A DNA stretch of 64,000 nt from Phycisphaeraceae bacterium. GTDB lineage: Bacteria; Planctomycetota; Phycisphaerae; Phycisphaerales; UBA1924. The stretch's first letter is position 1; each line of letters opens with the position of its first letter. Shown here one piece after another: positions 1 to 8,470 of this stretch. The stretch spans positions 2,273,649 to 2,337,648 of the forward strand of contig CP075368.1 in the NCBI GenBank assembly GCA_019454185.1. The letters are read 5' to 3'. The position numbers and the translations under genes are program-made. The notes beneath the pieces were generated by a model that saw nothing but the letters and a program-made list of their open reading frames with translations, was not told where the DNA came from and searched no databases.

Positions 1-3000
1 CGCAACGCGTCGATAGATCTCAAGCCGCCTCTGGTCGGAGGGCACATACGGCTTGGGGATCACACCAGCGATGCCGATCTCGATCGAGGTCGCACTCACC
101 GGCTCCGGCACCTTCTCGTTCTTGAGACGCTTCACGGCCTCGTCCAGCAGGCGGCAGTATGTGTCATACCCCACCGCCGCGATGTGGCCCGACTGCTCCG
201 GCCCCAGCAGGTTGCCCGCGCCGCGGATCTCGAGGTCCCGCATCGCGATCTTGAACCCGGCCCCGAGCATCGAGTACTGCTCGATCGCCCGAAGCCGCTT
301 CTGGGCCTTTTCCTTCACCGGACGATCGACCGGCAGCATCAGATAGCAGTACGCCCTGTGCTTGTACCGGCCGACGCGCCCTCGCAACTGGTGAAGATCC
401 GCGAGCCCGAAGCGATCCGCATCGAGGATGACCATCGTGTTTGCGGTCGGGATATCGATGCCCGACTCGATGATCGTCGTGCTCACCAGGATGTCCGCCT
501 CGCGGCGCATGAAGGTGAGCATCACCTCTTCCAGCTCGTGGGGCTGCATCTGCCCGTGCCCCACCACGATCCTCGCCTCAGGCACCAGCCGCCGGATGTC
601 GTCCGCGACCGACCGGATGTTGTGCACCCGATTGTGCACGATGTAGACCTGGCCCTCACGCCCCAGTTCCCTCGCGATCGCCTGCGTGATACGACGCTCG
701 TTGTACGGAATGACCTCGGTCACGATCGCCCTTCGATCCGCCGGGGGCGTCGTCAGACTGGAGATATCACGGATCCCGAGCATCGCCATGTGCAGCGTTC
801 GCGGGATCGGTGTTGCCGAGAGCGAAAGCACATCGGCCGTCAGGCGCAGACGCAGCAGCCCCTCCTTGTGCTCCACGCCGAACCGCTGCTCCTCATCGAC
901 AACAACCAGCCCCAGATCCGAGAACGCAACGTCCTTGGAGAGCAGCCGATGCGTGCCGATGATGACATCGACCTGCCCCTTCCGCAGCGCATCAAGCGTT
1001 ATCTTCTGCTCAGCATCGGTCTTGAACCGCGACAACGACTCCACGCGGAAGGGATACCCCGCGAACCTCGACTTGAACGTCCGCTCGTGCTGCTCGGCCA
1101 ACACCGTCGTCGGCACGAGGATCGCCACCTGCTTGCCGAACTCACACGCCTTGAACGCCGCGCGGATCGCCAGCTCGGTCTTCCCAAATCCCACGTCGCC
1201 GCACACAAGACGATCCATCGGACGCTCGGACTGCATGTCGCGTTTGATCCCCGCCAGCGCGGCCAACTGATCCTCCGTCTCCTCGTACGGGAACTCCTCC
1301 TCGAACTCATGCTGCCACTGCGTGTCCGCCGGATACGCGATGCCCGGCATGTGCTCCCGTGCCGCACGCACACGCAGCAACTCCGCCGCCAGGTCCTTCA
1401 CGGACTCCGCAACCCGCTCCTTCTGGGCCTTCCAGCGGCTGCCTCCGAGCGTCGAGAGCTTCGGCTTCCCGCCGAACCCGCCGATGTATCGCTGCACCAG
1501 ATCGATCTGCGTCGCCGGCACGTGCAGCTTCGCCGAGCCGGCGAACTCCAGCGTCAGATACTCCTCGTGCTCTGTCGGCTGAAAGACATCCCGCCCCGGC
1601 AGTGCCCGGGGCTTCATCAATTTCAATCCCGCGTAGCGGGCGATGCCGTGCTCGGCATGCACCACGAAGTCGCCGGGCGCGAAATCCAGGAACGTGTCCA
1701 TCGCGCGCGTCGAGCGCACTCGCCCGCCGGACCCTCGCCTCACGCCGAACCGATGGAGCAGCTCGTGGTAAGGAACCACAGCCAGACGAACGCCCGGATC
1801 ATCTACGACAAATCCGCGATGGACGTATCCGGAATGAGGCCGTATCGCCGCTCCGGGTGCGTGCTGCTCGATCAACTCTCCGAGTCGCGACAGCTCTCCC
1901 TCGTTCTGACACGCGACGAGCACGCGCGTTCCATCCCGCGACATGCCCGCCAGTTCCGCCAGCCCCTGATCGACCTCGCGCGCCAAGGTCTGGAGTGGCG
2001 AGATCGGCAGCTCGACCCGCGCGTCCGCAGAGGCCGCGCCGGCCGAGAACTGGTTCACTTCCGCGACCGCGAACCGGCGCTCCAGCGATTTCAACACGGC
2101 GGGCGGCCCGAAGATGCCCTTGGAATCCGTCACGCGCTCGAAGTACCCACGCCCCTGCTCGACCACCTCCAGCGTCTCAGCGATGATCGCGACACACCGC
2201 TCGGGGAGCAGATCGAGGAACTGCATAGTCCCCTCGTCGGACCGGAGCGCATCCATCGACGCACACACAAGCTCGACCGACTCGATCGACCGATCCGAGC
2301 CCATGGTCTCCAGATCGACCTCTGTAATCCGCTCCAACTCATCTCCGAAGAAATCGAACCTGACGCCCCCCCCTGTCGCGCTCCCCCCACCCCCAATGCC
2401 ACTCCCGCGTGCGCCGAGCGCGGGCACGAAGACGTCAACAATCCCGCCCCTGACCGCGTAATCACCCGGCTCCTCGATCGCGTCGACGCGCGAGTACCCC
2501 GCGCCCTCGAGCCAGTTCGCAAGCGCGTGAGGTCCGACACGATCCCCCCGCGACACCTGACGGATAAGACCGGGCAGAGACTCGGGTGTCGGCACCGCCT
2601 GCATCAGGCCCTGGATCGGGCACACAACAACGCACCCACGCTCGCCGAACGCAGGAGCATTCACGATCTCGCGCACCACGCTCAGCCGATCCGCGAGCAG
2701 GTCGATCGCCGCGCCCGACTCACCGGGCAGGGCCTGGAGCGGCACAAGCCGCATCGCCTCAACACCGGCCTCCGCCAGCTCGTCCGCCGCTTCATCGGCG
2801 TCGTCGGCATGCGCCACCACAAGCACAACCGGGCGTGAGAGCAGCCCCGCGATCGCGCCCGCAACATACGCGGTCGATGACCCCGCGCTGCCGATCGCCA
2901 CCGAACGCCGCCCGCCGCCGAGCGCGTGCGCCAACCCCCGAACCGAGTCGAGAGACGCAAACGCCTCGATGAGTGTCCGTTCGGCCACGACCGCTCCGCG

Positions 3001-3060
3001 CATGGATTCGCCCCGCGGACGCAACGTGCGCCCGTGGTCAACCTTGCAAGCTTGCTGCAT
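1..3060 (-). CDS. mfd: Transcription-repair coupling factor Mfd (C-terminus cut by window edge)
   Basis: Superfamily 2 DNA translocase that pushes stalled RNA polymerase off DNA and recruits UvrA in transcription-coupled repair. About 1,020 codons are in the window; the frame is still open at base 1, where it reads into the region preceding the final (D7) domain (PSDQRRLEIYRR). Seen on the minus strand: an N-terminal UvrB-homology-like stretch with GDYAVRGGIVDVF near bases 2430-2475, the helicase motif I block DRLVCGDVGFGKTE near 1160-1205, and the motif II box DEEQRFG at 879-898. Two in-frame ATGs fit the start, 3060 and 3003; neither has a strong ribosome-binding site and the longer is used. 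The ComEA-like gene ends 47 bases upstream on the same strand. The family call is very secure; only the start is open. Confidence 0.95.
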   Translation of the reverse strand, partial: MQQACKVDHGRTLRPRGESMRGAVVAERTLIEAFASLDSVRGLAHALGGGRRSVAIGSAGSSTAYVAGAIAGLLSRPVVLVVAHADDADEAADELAEAGVEAMRLVPLQALPGESGAAIDLLADRLSVVREIVNAPAFGERGCVVVCPIQGLMQAVPTPESLPGLIRQVSRGDRVGPHALANWLEGAGYSRVDAIEEPGDYAVRGGIVDVFVPALGARGSGIGGGGSATGGGVRFDFFGDELERITEVDLETMGSDRSIESVELVCASMDALRSDEGTMQFLDLLPERCVAIIAETLEVVEQGRGYFERVTDSKGIFGPPAVLKSLERRFAVAEVNQFSAGAASADARVELPISPLQTLAREVDQGLAELAGMSRDGTRVLVACQNEGELSRLGELIEQHAPGAAIRPHSGYVHRGFVVDDPGVRLAVVPYHELLHRFGVRRGSGGRVRSTRAMDTFLDFAPGDFVVHAEHGIARYAGLKLMKPRALPGRDVFQPTEHEEYLTLEFAGSAKLHVPATQIDLVQRYIGGFGGKPKLSTLGGSRWKAQKERVAESVKDLAAELLRVRAAREHMPGIAYPADTQWQHEFEEEFPYEETEDQLAALAGIKRDMQSERPMDRLVCGDVGFGKTELAIRAAFKACEFGKQVAILVPTTVLAEQHERTFKSRFAGYPFRVESLSRFKTDAEQKITLDALRKGQVDVIIGTHRLLSKDVAFSDLGLVVVDEEQRFGVEHKEGLLRLRLTADVLSLSATPIPRTLHMAMLGIRDISSLTTPPADRRAIVTEVIPYNERRITQAIARELGREGQVYIVHNRVHNIRSVADDIRRLVPEARIVVGHGQMQPHELEEVMLTFMRREADILVSTTIIESGIDIPTANTMVILDADRFGLADLHQLRGRVGRYKHRAYCYLMLPVDRPVKEKAQKRLRAIEQYSMLGAGFKIAMRDLEIRGAGNLLGPEQSGHIAAVGYDTYCRLLDEAVKRLKNEKVPEPVSATSIEIGIAGVIPKPYVPSDQRRLEIYRRVA

Positions 3061-3107
3061 CGTATCGGCCCGCTCGGAGGGGGGTGACGTGTCGAGGTTC
3101 GAGATGA

Positions 3108-3566
3108 TCAGTCGCCCGGCGGACGTTGGTCCGTGGGTCCCGGTGTGACCACCACCCGCTCGCGCAGCCGCTCCATCGTCCGAGGCCCGATCCCACGCAC
3201 GCCCGAGAGCTCATCGACCGTGCGGAATCCGCCGATCTGCTCTCGGTATGCGACGATCCGAGCCGCAGTCGCGAGTCCAACGCCCGGCAACAACTCCAGT
3301 TGGGCGAGGTCGGCTCGATTCAAGTCAAGACGCCCGTCGACGATCGGTCCCGAGGCAGCACCCCGCGCGATCCGCTCCCCAACACCATCAGATTCGAGCA
3401 CAGAGACCGCCTGCCCAACACCGGCCCACGCCGAGGTGCCGCGGCTCTGGCGCCAGGCCTGCCACGATGCAAATCCAACCAGAAAGAGCAGCACCGATGC
3501 GCCGAAGATCCGGGCCGCCCCGGTTGTCCAGCACCCGGTCTGTTCCGAGCGTTGGGCCGATTCCAT
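3108..3566 (-). CDS. ComEA-like helix-hairpin-helix DNA-binding membrane protein
   Basis: 152 residues: a short polar N-terminus, one membrane segment at about residues 20-37 (FGASVLLFLVGFASW), a linker, then a C-terminal tandem helix-hairpin-helix unit at about 80-140. That unit has the ComEA pattern LDLNRADLAQLELLPGVG followed by IGGFRTVDELSGVRGIG. Proteins of this family bind double-stranded DNA at the membrane, classically during DNA uptake; whether this organism is competent cannot be judged here. The gene lies between the GH10-like gene and mfd on the same strand with short gaps (12 and 47 bases), so co-transcription is likely. The ATG at 3566 is the only sensible start. Confidence 0.85.
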   Translation of the reverse strand: MESAQRSEQTGCWTTGAARIFGASVLLFLVGFASWQAWRQSRGTSAWAGVGQAVSVLESDGVGERIARGAASGPIVDGRLDLNRADLAQLELLPGVGLATAARIVAYREQIGGFRTVDELSGVRGIGPRTMERLRERVVVTPGPTDQRPPGD

Positions 3567-3578
3567 CTCGTCTCATCC

Positions 3579-5258
3579 TCAGTCAAACGACATAGAACCC
3601 GGCGCCACTCTGCCATCGCGGAGCGACCGCCGAGTCTCCATCAGAGCCCGAGCCGCGGGCTTTGGCTCACCCGCAGAGTTCACCAACCCACCGTAAGGCA
3701 TCTCGCGGGCCTTCCGCGTCCCGTCGGCCAGATCCTGCCACGCCACACTGTGCACAAACGGGCGCGACAGCGCGATCGTCGCGAACTTCCTGGCAAAGTC
3801 CGCCTGAGTTGTCGGGGACCACGGCGCCCTCCACCACCCCGCATCGCGGAACTGCTCCTCCCGTGACTCGTCCGTCAGCGGCTGGCTCGGCGCGCCCGTC
3901 GCCGTCACGAACACGGGCCTCTCGAGCATCGCATAACGATCGAGCATCAGCGCCAATGCCATCAGGTCCCGGGCGGAACCGCCCACGCCCGGCTGCCCCA
4001 CCTGCACGCGAAGACCAACGCCGTCGATCGCCACGCCCGCCTGGTTCAGCAACTCGATATACGCCAGCGGCGGCACCGCCCTGCGGCTGTACGCGAGATA
4101 CTCCCCGAAGGGCTGATTGATCTCGACAACGACCTTCGCCGCGGGATGCAGCTTCCGCGTCACAAGCACACAGATCCGCGTGAGTTCGAGCATCTGCTCG
4201 AGCGTCATGGGGAAGTGGCGGTTGATGTGCAAACCGGAGACGACAGTCCACCGCGTCACAGTGCGACGATACCGAGTCACGATCTGCCTGACATGCTCGG
4301 CCACGAGGTCGCGCAGCGTCTCGTAGTCATTCTCCCAGATGTACAGCCACTCGGGCACGATCCCGGGGCGGAAATCGATGAGCGGCCCGCCGACGACCGG
4401 CATCTTCGCCGCGCGGATCGCCCACTCGATCCATCGATCGGTCGCTGCGAACGCGTACTCCCCCTCCTCCGGCTCCATGTCGATCCACCGCATCGGCATG
4501 ACCATAAAGTCCGCAACCGCCTGCGTCGTCTTCTGGAGCGACTCCGAGAACTGCGAGGGGTCCACCGCCACGCCCAGCATCGGCCTCGTCGGCAGCGTCA
4601 CACCCAGCGTACCCGGCATCAGGATCGACGCGCTCGCGGGGGGCGTCTCCTGATGTACGGCCTTGTAGACGTCGACCGCCTGCGCGTAACGCTCACCCGT
4701 CACTCGTTTGGGCAACTCGCGTTCGGCGTGCGCGAGCGCCAGACGCTCCGAAGCATCCACCGCGAGCCCCAGGGCCTCTCGAGAAAGCCGGTCCGCCTCG
4801 GCAGACATCGTCACCTTCGTCCGGTCGGATGGATCGTCATGCTTCTGCGCCACAAGCGCGGCCGTGAACCTCCGACGTGCCGCCTCAAACTGCTGCAGGA
4901 TCGGATCGGTCGACGCAAGGTCGAACATCCCCCAGTCTTCAAGCCGGTTCAGAAACTGCATGATCTGCCGGCGCGCAAGCTCCAACGAGAGCAGATACGG
5001 ATCCTTCCGCGGCCTGAGCAGGCACGTCTCAAGCGTGAGCATCCCCAAGGGGCGAGGCCCCGATTCCCCAGGCAACTCCACCGGGAACTGGATCATCAGC
5101 CCGCACGACTCCGGCGTCTGCCGCTCCGCGACAATCCGCCCATCCTCGAATCGAATGTCACCATTGCAGGGAACATCGCCCGCCAGGAAGAGGCAGACGT
5201 GCTTCAGCGCCCACGTACTGGCCGGCGCATCGCCCTCAAAGACTGCGAACGTCAGCAT
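3579..5258 (-). CDS. GH10-fold protein lacking both catalytic glutamates
   Basis: 559 residues from ATG 5258, chosen because GGAAGG lies just upstream; a GTG at 5306 would add 16. The N-terminal ~230 residues are a separate region without a recognised domain. From about residue 240 the protein follows the glycoside hydrolase family 10 barrel: FMVMPMRWIDMEPEEGEY (251-268), a VPEWLY strand end (301-306), RWTVVSG (336-342), IDGVGLRVQV (411-420) and PVFVTATG (448-455). In true xylanases the acid/base Glu lies in WDVVNE and the nucleophile in ITELD; here those positions read WTVVSG (Gly342) and VTATG (Ala453). The fold call is good, but the enzyme activity is predicted lost; a carbohydrate-binding or scaffold role is inference. 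No signal peptide is evident, which is odd for a GH10 relative. It is divergent from purC across 180 bases. Confidence 0.75.
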   Translation of the reverse strand: MLTFAVFEGDAPASTWALKHVCLFLAGDVPCNGDIRFEDGRIVAERQTPESCGLMIQFPVELPGESGPRPLGMLTLETCLLRPRKDPYLLSLELARRQIMQFLNRLEDWGMFDLASTDPILQQFEAARRRFTAALVAQKHDDPSDRTKVTMSAEADRLSREALGLAVDASERLALAHAERELPKRVTGERYAQAVDVYKAVHQETPPASASILMPGTLGVTLPTRPMLGVAVDPSQFSESLQKTTQAVADFMVMPMRWIDMEPEEGEYAFAATDRWIEWAIRAAKMPVVGGPLIDFRPGIVPEWLYIWENDYETLRDLVAEHVRQIVTRYRRTVTRWTVVSGLHINRHFPMTLEQMLELTRICVLVTRKLHPAAKVVVEINQPFGEYLAYSRRAVPPLAYIELLNQAGVAIDGVGLRVQVGQPGVGGSARDLMALALMLDRYAMLERPVFVTATGAPSQPLTDESREEQFRDAGWWRAPWSPTTQADFARKFATIALSRPFVHSVAWQDLADGTRKAREMPYGGLVNSAGEPKPAARALMETRRSLRDGRVAPGSMSFD

Positions 5259-5438
5259 CGGCCCTTCCAACCTCCGGTCGGCCCTCTGCCGACTCTGCCT
5301 CGACACCCGGACACCCGGGAGCCACTCAACCGGCGCTCCACGCGGCCCGGCCTCCCCCCACCGTTCCGGGCATCGTAGCGTCCGCGATGCGTGCCGATCG
5401 GCTTCCGACCTCGATTGTCACGCTTACGATCCCGGCCC

Positions 5439-6416
5439 ATGCCGACCTCAGAAAGATCGTTGGGAAACGAGCAGCCCCTCTTTGAATCTCGCCTGAGACT
5501 CGCTTCCCGACGCCAGGGAAAGGTGCGTGACGTCTATCGCATCCCCGGGTCCGGGCGAGACCCGGCGCGCGTGCTGATGGTCGCCTCGGACCGCCTCTCG
5601 GCGTTCGATGTCGTCCTGCCGACGCCCATCCCCGGCAAGGGGCGACTCTTGTCTGAGATGGCCGGCTTCTGGCTCCGCTTCATCGAGTCCAAAGGCCTGG
5701 CAAGAACCCACCTTCTCTCCACCGATCCGGCCGACATTCCCGATGAGGCGTTCGGCTCTGATACAACCCAGAGAGACCAACTGGCCGGGCGCATCACCAT
5801 CGGGAGGTTGTGCCGCGTCATACCCGTCGAGTGCGTCGTCCGCGGCTACATCGAGGGCTCCGGCCTGAAGGACTATCAGGCAACTGGTGCGATCTGTGGC
5901 ATCAACCTCCCGCCGGGGCTCCGCCAGTGCGAGCGACTCCCCTCGCCGATCTTCACCCCCGCAACCAAGGAAGAGCAGGGCAAACACGACGAGAACATCT
6001 CCTTCGAGCAGGCCTCGATGATTGTCGGTCACGTCATGATGGAACGCCTCCGCGAAACGTCGCTCGCGATCTACGCCGCGGCATCCGCCCACGCACTCTC
6101 ACGCGGCATCATCATCGCGGATACCAAGTTCGAGTTCGGCATCCCGATCGACGAACACGGGAACGACATCGGGCGCGAACCGATCGTGATCGACGAGGCC
6201 CTGACCCCCGACAGCTCGCGGTTCTGGCCCGCCGACCGCTACGAACCGGGCCGCCCGCAGCCGAGTTTCGACAAGCAGTTCGTCCGCGAGTATCTCGAGA
6301 CGCTCGTCGCCTCCGGCTCGTGGAACAAGCAGGCACCCGGCCCCGCACTCCCGCCCGAGATCGTCGAAGGCACGCTCGAACGGTACCGCGAGGCCCGTGA
6401 CCGGCTTCTCGGCTGA
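5439..6416 (+). CDS. purC: Phosphoribosylaminoimidazole-succinocarboxamide synthase (SAICAR synthase)
   Basis: 325-residue cytosolic enzyme of de novo purine synthesis that joins aspartate to CAIR using ATP. Clear family motifs: RQGKVRDVYRIP near the N-terminus (nucleotide-binding strand), VASDRLSAFDVVLP, VIPVECVVRGYIEGSGLKDY, and ADTKFEFGI followed by PIVIDEALTPDSSRFWP. The length and the C-terminal PPEIVEGTLERYREARDRL fit the longer (about 300-residue) class. ATG 5439 is preferred over an in-frame ATG at 5391, because the extra residues are Arg-rich and not family-like. Its 3' end converges on the membrane-anchored protein ending at 6453. No other pur gene is adjacent. Confidence 0.96.
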   Translation: MPTSERSLGNEQPLFESRLRLASRRQGKVRDVYRIPGSGRDPARVLMVASDRLSAFDVVLPTPIPGKGRLLSEMAGFWLRFIESKGLARTHLLSTDPADIPDEAFGSDTTQRDQLAGRITIGRLCRVIPVECVVRGYIEGSGLKDYQATGAICGINLPPGLRQCERLPSPIFTPATKEEQGKHDENISFEQASMIVGHVMMERLRETSLAIYAAASAHALSRGIIIADTKFEFGIPIDEHGNDIGREPIVIDEALTPDSSRFWPADRYEPGRPQPSFDKQFVREYLETLVASGSWNKQAPGPALPPEIVEGTLERYREARDRLLG

Positions 6417-6452
6417 ACGACAAAGCTCAAACCGCACCTCGAACAGATCCGC

Positions 6453-8423
6453 TTACTTCGGAGAGACGTTCCTCTCGGCCGTGCGCCGGCGCTCCTCGAG
6501 TTCCCGCGCCAGCGTCGTGCGGAACGATGCCATGTTCGACGGCTCGGGGAAGATGCTGTCGAACGCACGCCCGCCGTTGCGGACCTCGGCGTCAAGGGCC
6601 TCTCGGAATCGCCTCGTGAAGGCGTCATACGCGTAGCGACGCAGGTCCTCGGGCGCGTTGTCGTAGACCGTCTCCGCGTCGTCGAGCGAGAGCTGCCCGA
6701 CGAGATTCGCAAATCGCAGACCGGCAACGATCCCGAAGTCGCGGTCGAGCATCTCAAGGCGTCCGTAGACATTCCCCGTCGGCGTCATACGCAACTGCTC
6801 TTGCAGGAAGTACCTGTGGAACCGCTTCGCATACTCGAACTGTGAGCGGAAGAGCTCGCCGTCGCCCGCCAGAAGCCCGCTCGTGTACGCGCCGTCCAGC
6901 GCGCCGTACACCTCGGCAATCGCAACACTCGGCGACTTGAAACGATCGGTCAGCTCCTTCTCGACAAACTCGTCCAATGGCATCGAGAACAGCTCGATTC
7001 GCTCGGGATCGTGCATGTTCGCACCCTCCCAGTTCGCCGCGATCCGATACCACTTCTCCGCCTCGCGACGCTGCCCGCGCCGATAGAAGAAGCAGACCGC
7101 GTCCTTGAGGAAATTCTCGTACCCCGCCGCGATCACGCGATACGGCCGCTTCGCCGTCCTCTCATACGGATTGCGATCCAGCAACTCCCCGCTCGTCACC
7201 AACTGGTGGTACGGCTCGATGAAGTGCGGATTCGGCACGGAGATGTACGTCGCGAACTGGCCCGCCTCCCACTCCAGATAATCAAAGTACAGCTCGCCCG
7301 TGCGGTAGAGCTCCTGCAGGGACTGCATCACCACGCGGTCCGTGTTGATGAAGTCGTAGTCCCGCATCGTCTCCTCGGTTGCGCGGCTCAGCCCCTGCTC
7401 TACCCCGCGTGCGGACCAGTACAGACCGTGCGCGCAAGGGTGCCGCCAGTCGATCGGTCCGTACTTCTGCGTGAACCGGACCATCCGGTCCGGCTCCATC
7501 TTGTAGACGTCGATGAGCACGCGTCGGCGCAGCTGCGCGACGTACTTCTGCCACGCCTCCGCCCGGCTGGTGTCGGAGAGAAGGTCCGCGAATGCCGCAC
7601 TCCGAGCACCCATCTGGCTCCGGATGATCTCGCGCTGCCCGGATCGCTCGAGCGCCTGGTGCAGCGCGTATCGACGGAGCAACTCGGCGTCCGTCCACGC
7701 CCCGGCGACGTGCGCCTGCACCGCCTGGACCAGCGATGCCACCGCAGGATCGCTCTTCACGAGCACATCAAGCGAATCGGGCGCCTCGACGATCGGACGA
7801 AGCCACTCGACATACTTCGCAATAGCCGCCTCGCGCGAGCGATCCGAAGGATCCGCCCGTGGGGGCTCGCCGAGCACCGCGGTCCACTCCGCGGCGAGTG
7901 CCCGCTTGTAGTGGTTGTTCGCGTCGTCGGTGTATCCCTGGATCTTGTGCAGGTAGATCCAACCCAGCTCCTTGTGGAGGAGCATCGCGTTCGGATTCGC
8001 TGGAATCCCCTTGTCGCGCAGGAGCTGGATCCCGGCCTGCACCCACTGCCAACGCTCGTCGGCCGTGCTCGTCGTCACCGAGATGTTGTACGCCATGTTC
8101 CAGGCATGGAACGCCCACACCGCCGGGAAACGTGGCTGAAGCCGCGTGATCGCGCCCGAGAGTTCGATCGCCTCGTAGTAACGTCCCGCCTCCTTGAGCG
8201 AGTTCGCGCGGATCCACAGCATGTTCACGAACAACCCGCGGAAGGCACCCATCGCGATGCCGAGCGCGACCTCGGGCGGGTCACCATCTTCGGCTCGCTC
8301 GGTGTACGCCAACTGGTTACGACCGACAGAGGCCGTCAGCTCCATCGACAGCGCGCCGGAAACGACAAGACAGACCAGCATCACCCCCGCCGCGATGCAC
8401 TGGATGATTCGATCTCTTGACAT
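6453..8423 (-). CDS. Large membrane-anchored TPR-like protein of the SPFH-ABC operon
   Basis: 656 residues with an N-terminal signal-anchor at about 8-27 (CIAAGVMLVCLVVSGALS) and no other strong membrane segment. The rest is helical, with tetratricopeptide-like character in the first third (AGRYYEAIELSGAITRLQPRFPAVW), then long helical stretches rich in Arg, Glu, Trp and Tyr. I do not recognise a catalytic domain. It is the last gene of the operon that starts at 16336, 47 bases behind the ABC permease, with GAGGAG seven bases before ATG 8423. It is probably the extracytoplasmic partner of that transporter, which is inference from position. It converges on purC with a 36-base gap. Confidence 0.8.
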   Translation of the reverse strand: MSRDRIIQCIAAGVMLVCLVVSGALSMELTASVGRNQLAYTERAEDGDPPEVALGIAMGAFRGLFVNMLWIRANSLKEAGRYYEAIELSGAITRLQPRFPAVWAFHAWNMAYNISVTTSTADERWQWVQAGIQLLRDKGIPANPNAMLLHKELGWIYLHKIQGYTDDANNHYKRALAAEWTAVLGEPPRADPSDRSREAAIAKYVEWLRPIVEAPDSLDVLVKSDPAVASLVQAVQAHVAGAWTDAELLRRYALHQALERSGQREIIRSQMGARSAAFADLLSDTSRAEAWQKYVAQLRRRVLIDVYKMEPDRMVRFTQKYGPIDWRHPCAHGLYWSARGVEQGLSRATEETMRDYDFINTDRVVMQSLQELYRTGELYFDYLEWEAGQFATYISVPNPHFIEPYHQLVTSGELLDRNPYERTAKRPYRVIAAGYENFLKDAVCFFYRRGQRREAEKWYRIAANWEGANMHDPERIELFSMPLDEFVEKELTDRFKSPSVAIAEVYGALDGAYTSGLLAGDGELFRSQFEYAKRFHRYFLQEQLRMTPTGNVYGRLEMLDRDFGIVAGLRFANLVGQLSLDDAETVYDNAPEDLRRYAYDAFTRRFREALDAEVRNGGRAFDSIFPEPSNMASFRTTLARELEERRRTAERNVSPK

Positions 8424-8470
8424 CCCGGAACTCCTCGATCATGCGTCTGGCCACCGACGCCGCCCACCAC

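Noticed and set aside
184..2838. Long plus-strand reading frame (884 codons) at the left end
   Set aside because: It is antisense to mfd, Arg/His/Leu-rich and motif-free; the minus strand carries unmistakable Mfd helicase motifs.
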